DNA of 40,757 bases from contig JBAQFA010000066.1 of the NCBI GenBank assembly GCA_049287025.1, positions 1 to 40,757 on the forward strand, written 5' to 3'. This DNA is from UBA11710 sp049287025 (GTDB lineage Bacteria; Patescibacteriota; Patescibacteriia; Magasanikbacterales; UBA922). Below are positions 24,154 through 31,619 of this stretch, in pieces (positions within the stretch are counted from its first letter, which is position 1; each line of letters opens with the position of its first letter). The notes below the pieces were generated by a model. That model made no database searches. It saw nothing but the letters and a program-made list of their open reading frames with translations, and was not told where the DNA came from. The position numbers and the translations under genes are program-made.

Positions 24154-26424
24154 ATGCCAAAACTTGTCATAGTAGAATCACCTACTAAAGCCAAAACAAT
24201 TTCCAAATTCTTAGGTTCAGGATTCGTGGTTGAATCCTCTTTTGGTCATTTACGTGATTTGCCAAAAAGCAAAATGGGGATTGATATTGATGGTGGTACT
24301 TTTGAACCAGATTATGTTATCCCAAAAGATAAAGCGGCTCAAGTAAAAAAATTAAAAGATTTGGCTAAAAAAAGCAGTGAAATCATATTTGCTACTGACG
24401 AGGATCGCGAAGGTGAAGCCATTTCTTGGCATTTAACCAAAATCTTTGATATTGACCCGAGCCAAGCCAAGAGAATTGCCTTTCATGAAATTACCAAAAC
24501 AGCCATAGAAGATGCTATTAAAAACCCAAGAAATATTGACCAAAAACTTGTAGATGCTCAGCAAGCCAGAAGAATCTTGGACAGACTGGTTGGTTATGAA
24601 TTATCACCAATGCTCTGGAAAAAGGTTGCTCGTGGTTTATCGGCCGGACGTGTTCAGTCTGTGGCAGTCAGATTGGTTGTGGAAAAAGAACGAGAAATCA
24701 AAAAATTTGTGCCAGAAGAATATTGGTCTTTGGGTGGGATTTTTAACAAAATTAATGATGAACAAACATTTTTAGCCAAACTATATTCAGTCGCGGGCAA
24801 AAAATTAGATCATCTAGATTTAAAAAAAGGTGAGGAAGTAAATAAAATAATGGCTGATTTAAAAACTGCTGAATATTTTATTTCTGAAATAAATGAAAGA
24901 GAAGCTAAACGCACTCCTCCGCCACCGTTTACCACTTCCACTTTACAACAAGCTGGTAACCAAAAATTGGGTTATTCTTCCAAACAAATCATGCGCCTAG
25001 CTCAACAACTGTATGAAGGTGTAGAAATTGGTACTGGTGGACCAGTTGGTCTCATTACCTACATGCGTACGGATTCATTAAATCTGTCTGACAAATTTAT
25101 TGATGAAACTAATATTTTTATCAAACAAAATTTTGGCGCAGACTATTGTCTTGATAAAGCCAGACGTTATAAAAATAAAAGTAAAAATGCCCAAGAAGCT
25201 CATGAGGCTATTCGACCGACTGACCCAAACATAAAGCCAGAGACAATCAAAGATTACCTTTCGCCCCAACAACACAAACTTTATTCTTTGATTTGGAAAC
25301 GAGCAGTGGCGACTCAAATGGCTGTCGCGGAGTTAAACAAAGTTTCTGTTATAATTTCGGCTCACACATATCAATTTAAAGCTACTGGCCAATCTGTTAA
25401 ATTTCCTGGCTGGCTAAAACTATACCCTGATAGTATAAAAGAAGAAATGCTTCCCAATCTTTCATTAAAAGAAAAAATTAATTGTGTAGAATTAAAATCT
25501 GAACAACATTTTACTGAACCACCGGCTCGTTATTCTGACGCGACATTGGTCAAAATTATGGAAGAATATGGTATTGGTCGACCATCCACGTATGCACCAA
25601 CCATTGCTACAATTGAAGCGCGTGGTTATGTAGAAAGAGATGATAATAAAAAACTAGTGCCAAAAGATATTGCTTTTGTAGTTAATGATTTGTTAGTAGA
25701 ACATTTTTCTAAAATTGTTGATTATCAATTTACCGCTCAACTTGAGGAAAATCTTGATGAAATTGCCTTGGGTACAAAAGATTGGCAACCAATCATTGCG
25801 ACTTTTTATTCTGAATTCCATGAAAATTTAATCCAAAAAAATGATGAACTGACCAAAGAAAATACTGTTGGTATGCGAGAGCTCGGCACTGATCCAAAAT
25901 CTGGCAAACCAATTTATGTGCGCATTGGCCGTTTTGGACCATATGTCCAAAAAGGTTCAAAAGATGACGAAGAAAAACCAGCCTTTGCTTCTTTAAAAAA
26001 AGATCAGAGTATTGAGACTGTCACTTTGGCTGATGCTTTAGAATTATTCAAACTTCCCCGTGTTTTAGGCCAAGATGAAGATGGACATGATATTATTGCC
26101 AATGTCGGACGCTATGGACCTTATGTTCAAGTGGAGAAAAAATATTATTCTATAAAAGAAAAAGATCCATACACAATCGAACTCGCTGATGCCTTACAAA
26201 TTATTAAAGATGCCAAAGAAGTGGAAGCCAATAAAATTATTAAGGCATTTACCGGATCAACGATTCAGGTATTGAATGGACGCTATGGCCCATATATTAC
26301 TGACGGCACAAAAAATGCCAAAATACCAAAAGACAAAGAACCATCTGATCTCACCATGGAAGAATGTGATGAACTAATTAAAAACGCGCCAGATAAAAAA
26401 ACAAAATGGAAACGAAAAAAATAA
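24154..26424 (+). CDS. topA: DNA topoisomerase I
   Basis: A 756-residue type IA topoisomerase that relaxes negative supercoils. The Toprim domain has VIVESPTKAKTI and DEDREGEAISWHL; the central domain has ILDRLVGYELSP, GLSAGRVQSVAVRL, PFTTSTLQQ, the catalytic tyrosine Y303 in ITYMRTDS, and EEYGIGRPSTYAPTI. The C-terminus lacks cysteine zinc ribbons and carries three G-R-[FY]-G-P-Y-[VI] repeats (GRFGPYVQ, GRYGPYVQ, GRYGPYIT) between about residues 585 and 725. Starts with MPKLVIVESP directly behind its promoter. Confidence 0.96.
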   Translation: MPKLVIVESPTKAKTISKFLGSGFVVESSFGHLRDLPKSKMGIDIDGGTFEPDYVIPKDKAAQVKKLKDLAKKSSEIIFATDEDREGEAISWHLTKIFDIDPSQAKRIAFHEITKTAIEDAIKNPRNIDQKLVDAQQARRILDRLVGYELSPMLWKKVARGLSAGRVQSVAVRLVVEKEREIKKFVPEEYWSLGGIFNKINDEQTFLAKLYSVAGKKLDHLDLKKGEEVNKIMADLKTAEYFISEINEREAKRTPPPPFTTSTLQQAGNQKLGYSSKQIMRLAQQLYEGVEIGTGGPVGLITYMRTDSLNLSDKFIDETNIFIKQNFGADYCLDKARRYKNKSKNAQEAHEAIRPTDPNIKPETIKDYLSPQQHKLYSLIWKRAVATQMAVAELNKVSVIISAHTYQFKATGQSVKFPGWLKLYPDSIKEEMLPNLSLKEKINCVELKSEQHFTEPPARYSDATLVKIMEEYGIGRPSTYAPTIATIEARGYVERDDNKKLVPKDIAFVVNDLLVEHFSKIVDYQFTAQLEENLDEIALGTKDWQPIIATFYSEFHENLIQKNDELTKENTVGMRELGTDPKSGKPIYVRIGRFGPYVQKGSKDDEEKPAFASLKKDQSIETVTLADALELFKLPRVLGQDEDGHDIIANVGRYGPYVQVEKKYYSIKEKDPYTIELADALQIIKDAKEVEANKIIKAFTGSTIQVLNGRYGPYITDGTKNAKIPKDKEPSDLTMEECDELIKNAPDKKTKWKRKK

Positions 26425-26536
26425 ACACGGAAATCACGGAAAATAAGGACAACACGGAAAAAATAAAAAATATTTGAGAACAGACAAAAATGTCTGTTCT
26501 TTTATTCCGTGTAATTCCTAACTTCCGTATTTCCGT
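26425..26536. repeat. CACGGAA-type inverted repeat around the topA terminator
   Basis: Left block (26425-26458) repeats CACGGAAA; the right block (26505-26538) has TTCCGTGT and TTCCGTAT, its inverse. They flank the terminator hairpin symmetrically. Confidence 0.7.
26477..26503 (+). terminator. Rho-independent terminator of topA
   Basis: AGAACAGACA (26477-26486), loop AAAA, TGTCTGTTCT (26491-26500) and a T-run. Confidence 0.9.
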
Positions 26537-26540
26537 GTAT

Positions 26541-26766
26541 AAAAAACACCACTAAAAATGTGGTGTACTTTAGTAGCGGCGAGGAGGATGCCTCAATGCC
26601 ATTGGTGATGCTAAGGCTCTCTTACCGCTACGGACATAACTATATCACCAAGCTTTTAAAAAAGCAAGATTCTACCTTAGAATATTATTAAGCATAAAAA
26701 GAAAAACCCCCGTCATACGACTGGGGTTTATCTTAGGCTTTTAGGTTTCCTAACCTTAACATCACT
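26541..26766 (-). ncRNA. Predicted structured small RNA (about 226 nt) with internal and final terminators
   Basis: The minus strand has a consensus promoter (26773-26801) and ends in a strong terminator (GTGGTGT 26560-26566 pairing with ACACCAC 26546-26552, then six T on minus). An internal terminator lies at 26704-26729 (AAACCCC/GGGGTTT plus GTC/GAC, T-run on minus), giving a possible short form of about 70 nt. The 3' part has stem GTAGCGG/CCGCTAC (26573-26579 with 26625-26631), small hairpins inside it, and TTGGTGAT (26602-26609) complementary to ATCACCAA (26644-26651) across that stem, a pseudoknot. TATGCTTA occurs at both module starts. No long frame is present. I do not recognise the family. 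Confidence 0.6.
26570..26602 (-). other. Possible 10-codon small ORF within the structured RNA
   Basis: ATG to TAA encodes MALRHPPRRY. The frame is open upstream (KRALASP) without another start codon. The anti-Shine-Dalgarno-like CCTCCT lies inside it. It may be chance; only conservation could show that it is translated. Confidence 0.25.
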
Positions 26767-26772
26767 AAGCAT

Positions 26773-26801
26773 AATATACCATATTTTTACTAGTTTGTCA
26801 A
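26773..26801 (-). promoter_or_regulatory. Consensus promoter for the minus-strand small RNA
   Basis: On minus: TTGACA (26796-26801), 17-bp spacer ending in TGG (extended -10), TATATT (26773-26778); predicted start near 26766. It diverges from the rel promoter. Confidence 0.8.
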
Positions 26802-26862
26802 GATATTGAACCTAGTTTTAAACAAATATTATGTATTTTTAGCCTAATTTTATATACAAAAC

Positions 26863-26891
26863 TTGCAAAATTAATCAAAATTTGATACAAA
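26863..26891 (+). promoter_or_regulatory. Promoter of rel, leaderless
   Basis: TTGCAA (26863-26868), 17-bp spacer ending in TGA, TACAAA (26886-26891). The predicted start is 26898, the A of the ATG itself. Confidence 0.65.
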
Positions 26892-26897
26892 TAAGGT

Positions 26898-28385
26898 ATG
26901 CCAAATAAAAAACAAACAATTGAATCTTTACTTGAAAAAGTAAAAACCTATACCAAAAAAGCTGATTTGGACATAATCCGCCTGGCTTATGATTTTGCTG
27001 ATAATGCTCATAATGGCCAAATCAGAAAATCTGGTGAACCATACATTATTCATCCTTTGGCTACTGCTCATTTTCTAGCTGACATGCGCATTGACCCAGT
27101 CATAATAACTGCTGCCCTACTCCACGATGTGCCAGAAGATACTGACGTCACTTTGGATGAAATAGAAAAAAACTTTGGTTCTGAAATTGCTTCCCTTGTT
27201 CAAGGTATTACCAAATTAGGAAAATTAAAATATCGTGGAGTGGAACGCTATATTGAAAATCTGCGTAAAATGTTTGTGGCTATGGCCGAGGACGTCCGCG
27301 TTATGATTATCAAATTTGCCGATCGCATTCATAATCTAACGACTTTGGGAGCCTTACCACCACAAAAACAATATCGCATTGCTCTTGAAAGTCTGGAAAT
27401 TTACGCGCCAATTGCTAATCGTTTGGGTATAGGAGAAATAAAAGGTATTTTGGAAGATCTGTCTTTTGAATATGTTTACCCAAAAGAATATCAGAGAGTA
27501 AAACAAATCAGAGATGAAAAACTCAAAGGCAAGGATGAATTTTTAAAACAAATTCAAGAAGATATTAAGACAGAATTATTAAATACTGGTATTAAAACTG
27601 TTTCTATTGATGGTAGAAATAAAAGACTATACAGTCTATATCAAAAACTCCAACGCAAGGATCATGATATTACTCAGGTTTATGATTTAGTCGCGATTAG
27701 AATTATTGTTCCAACGATTGCAGATTGTTATGCCTCCCTAGGTATATTACACAAACATTGGCGACCACTGAAAGGCAGAATAAAAGATTATATTTCTCAA
27801 CCAAAACCAAATGGTTATCAATCACTCCACACGACTGTCTTTTCTGATAATGGAGAAATTGTTGAATTTCAAATCAGAACTCCAGAAATGCATGATGATG
27901 CTGAATATGGTATTGCTGCCCATTGGCACTATGATGAAAATGGTTCAAAAAGACCGGCTAGAGAAATAACCTGGGTAAAAGAATTGGCCGAAATTCAAAA
28001 AGAAATCCTAAATAAATTATCAGATTTAGAAGAAATAAAAGTTGATTTTTTACAGAATAGAATCTTTGTTTTTACACCAAAAGGTGATGTAATCGATTTA
28101 CCTGAAGGCGCCACGCCAGTTGATTTTGCTTACCATATTCATACTGACATTGGAGATAAATGTAATGGCGCTAGGATAAATGAACAAATGGCCAGCTTAG
28201 ACACTGAATTGAAAAATGGTGATGTAATAGAAATTGTAACAGATAAAAACCGCAAAGGTCCTAGTCCAGACTGGCTAAATTTTATAAAAACTCACACTGC
28301 CAAAACTCATGTGGCAAATTATCTAAAAGACAAACAAAAAGGCAAAATTGCTGATTGGTTCAAGTATGTTTTGCCCAAAAAATAA
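26898..28385 (+). CDS. rel: Bifunctional (p)ppGpp synthetase/hydrolase, short Rel without ACT domain
   Basis: A 495-residue RelA/SpoT homologue. The HD hydrolase domain is intact (H76-D77 and E80-D81 in HDVPEDTD, FADRIHNL). The synthetase domain has YSLYQKLQRK, GRIKDYISQPKPNGYQSLH and EFQIRTPEMHDDAEYGIAAHW; the R-x-K-D motif (294-297) is the form found in bifunctional enzymes. A TGS domain covers about 387-447. The protein ends about 50 residues later, so the helical, zinc-finger and ACT/RRM domains of full-length Rel (about 720-780 residues) are missing. The stop is followed by a normal terminator, so this is the true end and not a frameshift. Confidence 0.93.
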   Translation: MPNKKQTIESLLEKVKTYTKKADLDIIRLAYDFADNAHNGQIRKSGEPYIIHPLATAHFLADMRIDPVIITAALLHDVPEDTDVTLDEIEKNFGSEIASLVQGITKLGKLKYRGVERYIENLRKMFVAMAEDVRVMIIKFADRIHNLTTLGALPPQKQYRIALESLEIYAPIANRLGIGEIKGILEDLSFEYVYPKEYQRVKQIRDEKLKGKDEFLKQIQEDIKTELLNTGIKTVSIDGRNKRLYSLYQKLQRKDHDITQVYDLVAIRIIVPTIADCYASLGILHKHWRPLKGRIKDYISQPKPNGYQSLHTTVFSDNGEIVEFQIRTPEMHDDAEYGIAAHWHYDENGSKRPAREITWVKELAEIQKEILNKLSDLEEIKVDFLQNRIFVFTPKGDVIDLPEGATPVDFAYHIHTDIGDKCNGARINEQMASLDTELKNGDVIEIVTDKNRKGPSPDWLNFIKTHTAKTHVANYLKDKQKGKIADWFKYVLPKK

Positions 28386-28400
28386 TCCACAAATTCTTAG

Positions 28401-28483
28401 TCCACAGATAACACAGATTATAAAAAACAACCTTTTAAAATTAAGGCTGTTTTTTATTTATATCTGTGCAATCTGTGTTATAA
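28401..28483. terminator. Bidirectional terminator between rel and parB within CACAGATTA-type repeats
   Basis: Core hairpin AACAACCTT/AAGGCTGTT (about 28426-28451) with A and T runs at either side. Outer inverted repeats CACAGATAACACAGATTA (28403-28420) and its inverse at 28459-28483 are made of 9-base words. It serves the converging rel and parB genes. Confidence 0.75.
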
Positions 28484-28499
28484 AATCTGCGGTCTGATC

Positions 28500-29363
28500 T
28501 TATGACAATTCACTTATCAATCTCTTTAATTCCTCTCTTGAATAATATTCAACCACAATTGTCCCCTTTTCACCTTTTTGTGTAATATGAACTTTTGTAC
28601 CCAGTCTCTCTTCTAAAACTTGTTCAGCAGAAATTAAATTTGGATCACGACGCACTGAACCTTTACGGGAAGCTGGTCCTTTTTGTGCTATTACTTGGTC
28701 AACATCTCTCACAGTCATTTTCTCACCCATCATGCTAGCAAATACATCTAGTTGTTCTTTTTCATCTCTAAGACTTAAAAGAGACTTGGCTTTACCTACA
28801 CTAATTTTATTATCAACCAAGGCTTTTTGGATTATTTCTGGTAAAGACAACAGACGAACCAGATTGGCAACAGTAGACCGACTCTTGCCAACCTGTTCAG
28901 ATACTTCTTCTTGTGTAAGATTAAATTCATCAATTAATCTTTGGTAGGCAAAAGCTTCTTCAACTGGATTTAAATTTTGACGTTGGATATTTTCTATCAA
29001 AGCCAATTCTAATTTTTGTTGTTGATTGGCACTACGAACAATTGCTGGGACTGTTGCCAAACCAGCAATAGAAGATGCTCGTAAACGTCTTTCGCCAGCA
29101 ATCAATTCATAACCGCCATCAGACTTTTCTGTCACCACTAGTGGCTGTAAAATTCCGTGTTTTTTAATTGAAGACACCAAATCTTCCAAATCAGCATGGG
29201 AAAATTCTTGGCGTGGTTGTTCGGAATTTGGGACAATTTCTGAAATCGGAATATGCCAAATTTTATCAGCATCATTATTAATAATTCCAGTCTCACGATG
29301 AATCATTTTTCTCAGAGTGCTCTGTTGGGGTATAAGTGAATTGAGTCCTTTACCTAGTGCCAT
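28500..29363 (-). CDS. parB: Chromosome partitioning protein ParB
   Basis: A 287-residue CTP-dependent DNA clamp of the ParB/Spo0J family. The N-terminus MALGKGLNSLIPQ is typical. The CTP-binding core has the Arg-rich SEQPRQEF, the KHGILQPLVV segment and GERRLRAS, then ALIENIQRQNLNPVEEA. The parS-reading helix-turn-helix is around LTQEEVSEQVGKSRSTVANLVRL (two pieces of one motif). A C-terminal dimerisation part follows. An in-frame upstream ATG at 29387 exists, but the family start is at 29363. It follows parA in the same direction after 71 bp; no parS site was seen in the window. Confidence 0.95.
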   Translation of the reverse strand: MALGKGLNSLIPQQSTLRKMIHRETGIINNDADKIWHIPISEIVPNSEQPRQEFSHADLEDLVSSIKKHGILQPLVVTEKSDGGYELIAGERRLRASSIAGLATVPAIVRSANQQQKLELALIENIQRQNLNPVEEAFAYQRLIDEFNLTQEEVSEQVGKSRSTVANLVRLLSLPEIIQKALVDNKISVGKAKSLLSLRDEKEQLDVFASMMGEKMTVRDVDQVIAQKGPASRKGSVRRDPNLISAEQVLEERLGTKVHITQKGEKGTIVVEYYSREELKRLISELS

Positions 29364-29370
29364 AAAATAA

Positions 29371-29433
29371 AATTTACAAATTTTCAAATATCAATTTTCA
29401 AAACTTTGAAAATTGAAAATTGTTAAATTGATA
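29371..29433. repeat. CAATTTTC/GAAAATTG repeat in the parA-parB spacer
   Basis: CAATTTTCAAA (29392-29402) and TTTGAAAATTG (29405-29415) form a perfect palindrome, followed by another GAAAATTG. The GAAAATT heptamer is the same as that inserted in recG. Confidence 0.75.
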
Positions 29434-29434
29434 A

Positions 29435-30205
29435 TTAATAAGTTTGATGTTTCTCAATAATTTCCCTAGCCAACCTTTCATAAGCTTTTGCCCCCTTACC
29501 ATTTGGGTCATAATGAAAAATTGACTGACCAAAACTTGGCGCTTCGGCCAAACGAACCGTACGAGGAATTACTGTGCGAAAAATTGTATCAGGAAAATAT
29601 TTATACAATTCATTCATTATGTCTTCGGATAGTCTAGTCCGCTTGTCAAACATAGTAATCACTGCCCCCAAAATACCGAGCTCAGGCTTAATATGAGTTT
29701 GGATAAGATTAATCGTTTTTAATAATTGACCTAAACCCTCTAAGGCATAATATTCTGCCTGGACTGGGATAAGAAGCTCATCAGCCGCGACTAAACTATT
29801 GATAGTCAATAAACCCAAAGATGGCGGACAATCAATAATAATATAATCATAAGCATGTTTTAATTCTTCTAATAAATCAGCCAATTGAAATTCACGTCTC
29901 TCCACATCAACCAATTCAATATTAGCGCCGGCCAGATTCTCTGTACTAGGAGCAATTCTTAAACCATCGTGAGCAGTATTTTTTATAATATCATGAATTC
30001 TTTTTTGCTTTGCCAAAGCTTCATAAATCCCATGTTCCACATTATCTTTATTTAAACCCAAACCACTAGAGGCATTGGCTTGAGGGTCCATATCAACCAA
30101 TAACACAAAATAGCCCAATTCTGATAAAACAGCGGCCAAATTCATGGCAGTAGTCGTCTTACCTACTCCACCTTTTTGATTAACAACTGAAATTACTTTT
30201 CCCAT
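29435..30205 (-). CDS. parA: Chromosome partitioning ATPase ParA
   Basis: A 256-residue Walker-type ATPase (Soj/ParA) that positions ParB-bound origins. The deviant Walker A KGGVGKTTTAMNLA, Walker A' LLVDMDPQANAS, and Walker B YIIIDCPPSLGLLTINSL are intact, as is IPVQAEYYALEGL. I choose the ATG at 30205 (MGKVISVVNQKGG) because the -10 box puts the transcript start there; an in-frame ATG at 30214 is the alternative. It heads parAB, divergent from tRNA-Leu. Confidence 0.95.
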   Translation of the reverse strand: MGKVISVVNQKGGVGKTTTAMNLAAVLSELGYFVLLVDMDPQANASSGLGLNKDNVEHGIYEALAKQKRIHDIIKNTAHDGLRIAPSTENLAGANIELVDVERREFQLADLLEELKHAYDYIIIDCPPSLGLLTINSLVAADELLIPVQAEYYALEGLGQLLKTINLIQTHIKPELGILGAVITMFDKRTRLSEDIMNELYKYFPDTIFRTVIPRTVRLAEAPSFGQSIFHYDPNGKGAKAYERLAREIIEKHQTY

Positions 30206-30212
30206 ATCATCC

Positions 30213-30241
30213 ATTATACCAAATATTGACAAAAAAACCAA
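30213..30241 (-). promoter_or_regulatory. Promoter of parA, leaderless, overlapping the tRNA-Leu promoter
   Basis: On minus: TTGGTT (30236-30241), 17-bp spacer ending in TGG, TATAAT (30213-30218). The predicted start is at 30205-30206, the ATG of parA. Confidence 0.65.
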
Positions 30242-30254
30242 GATAACTTATAAT
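30226..30254 (+). promoter_or_regulatory. Perfect consensus promoter of tRNA-Leu
   Basis: TTGACA (30226-30231), 17-bp spacer, TATAAT (30249-30254). The predicted start near 30261 is 11 bases before the tRNA. It overlaps the opposing parA promoter. Confidence 0.85.
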
Positions 30255-30271
30255 GTATCCACAAAAGATAT

Positions 30272-30358
30272 GCCCAGATGGCGGAACTGGTAGACGCACT
30301 GGACTCAAAATCCAGCGGTCGCAAGACCATGAGGGTTCGATTCCCTCTTTGGGCACCA
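30272..30358 (+). tRNA. tRNA-Leu, anticodon CAA
   Basis: Acceptor GCCCAGA/TTTGGGC, anticodon stem CTGGA/TCCAG with loop CTCAAAA (anticodon CAA reads UUG), a long class II variable arm (GGTCGCAAGACC) and T arm GAGGG-TTCGATT-CCCTC. CCA is encoded (30356-30358), unlike the Arg and Val tRNAs of this window. Confidence 0.95.
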
Positions 30359-30365
30359 AAATATT

Positions 30366-31334
30366 ATGCAACTATTCTTTGATCTACTAATTGCTATAAT
30401 AATTATTATAACTGCATTTCCTGCGGTTATTTTATTGTATTCTAGAAAATACAGAAAAAATAGTTGGGAATATAAAAATAAAAAATCTTCACTATCTTTT
30501 TCTATTATTCTATTATTTATTACAGTTATAACTGTTTATGGTAGTTTTATAGAACCAAATTTCTTGATTGTAAACAAGCATAATATTGATCTACCTAGTC
30601 TGGAAGAACCAATAACCATTGCTTTTATTTCTGACCTACAAGCTGGAAAATATAAACAAACCGATTGGACCGAAAAAGTGGTAAATAAAATTTTAACCTT
30701 AAAACCTCACATAGTATTAATTGGCGGGGATCAGGTAGATAATGAGGATTATAATCTCGATGAACTTACTTATCTAGAACCACTTAAAAAATTAAGCGAC
30801 CAAATTCCTACTTATACTGTTAATGGTAATCACGAATACGGAATTTCCTGTTTTTACGGCACAGACAAAAGATGTTCACAAGCCGGAGATATGAGTCAGG
30901 AAACCAAATCATCATTAGAAAAATTAGGAATAAAATATTTGACAAACCAGACTGAAAAAATAACTGTAAACAGTTCATCATTTTATCTTTTTGGTGGGGA
31001 TGAATATTGGACTAAAAAATTAGATTTTTCCAGCCTAAAAAATAGAAAAGAAACTATTCCTACTATTGCATTAATCCATAACCCATCCTTTATACTGGAT
31101 GAACACCCAGCTTTTGATCTAATATTATCTGGTCATACCCACGGCGGACAAATCAGATTACCTTTTATCGGCCCTATAGGCCGGGTTGATAATATTTTAT
31201 CAAGCAAATATTACCAAGGGCTACATGAACTGGATGATAAAACAAAATTGTTAGTGACGAGCGGTGCAGGTGAAACTGGGGTGAGAGCCAGATTGTTTAA
31301 TCCACCAGAGATTGTACTAATTACTATAAAATAA
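30366..31334 (+). CDS. Membrane-anchored calcineurin-like metallophosphoesterase (YaeI-like)
   Basis: A 322-residue protein with two N-terminal membrane helices (about 4-24 and 42-62) and a binuclear-metal phosphoesterase domain. Metal-ligand motifs in order are ISDLQAG (D-x-H variant with Gln), GGDQVD, NGNHEYG, and GHTHGGQIRLP, the last being the hallmark of the YaeI/YkuE group. The first motif has Gln where His is usual, so the metal site is slightly altered. Family members hydrolyse phospholipid or lipid A-related substrates. The ATG is 7 bp after tRNA-Leu, so it is probably transcribed with the tRNA. Confidence 0.88.
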   Translation: MQLFFDLLIAIIIIITAFPAVILLYSRKYRKNSWEYKNKKSSLSFSIILLFITVITVYGSFIEPNFLIVNKHNIDLPSLEEPITIAFISDLQAGKYKQTDWTEKVVNKILTLKPHIVLIGGDQVDNEDYNLDELTYLEPLKKLSDQIPTYTVNGNHEYGISCFYGTDKRCSQAGDMSQETKSSLEKLGIKYLTNQTEKITVNSSSFYLFGGDEYWTKKLDFSSLKNRKETIPTIALIHNPSFILDEHPAFDLILSGHTHGGQIRLPFIGPIGRVDNILSSKYYQGLHELDDKTKLLVTSGAGETGVRARLFNPPEIVLITIK

Positions 31335-31359
31335 ATCCCGATTTTATCGGGATTTATTT
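31329..31359. terminator. Bidirectional terminator
   Basis: AAATAAATCCCGA (31329-31341) and TCGGGATTTATTT (31347-31359) form a perfect 13-bp stem between converging genes. Confidence 0.9.
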
Positions 31360-31619
31360 TATTCAAATGATATTATTTGGTAGCCATATTTATACACATC
31401 TTCTTTTGGCCAAAAATTTATATCTTTTGTCTGCAAAACCATGCTAACTTTTTTACTAATTTCTCTACCAGTGTATTCTTTGGTCTCTGGATTCCATTCT
31501 TGCAAAATTAATTCATCTCCTTCTCTACACTCCCAATCTGCCAATCTCAATTCGTATTTTTTCTTACCAACCAAAATCAATTGAAAATATTCTGGCCAAA
31601 CTTTTTTCTTTATTATCAT
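31359..31619 (-). CDS. ASCH/DUF3850-like RNA-binding domain protein
   Basis: An 86-residue protein. The pattern KKKVWPEYFQLILVGKKKYE, ELRLADWECREGDELILQEW and ETKEYTGREI is that of DUF3850, a small PUA/ASCH-fold family likely to bind RNA or a nucleotide. It is complete at normal length. Its start overlaps the upstream DHH gene's stop by 4 bases. It is last in a minus-strand run. Confidence 0.8.
   Translation of the reverse strand: MIIKKKVWPEYFQLILVGKKKYELRLADWECREGDELILQEWNPETKEYTGREISKKVSMVLQTKDINFWPKEDVYKYGYQIISFE

Noticed and set aside
28500..30205. parS sites near parAB
   Set aside because: I looked for the 16-base TGTTNCACGTGAAACA-type palindrome in this region and found no convincing match; the origin is probably outside the window.
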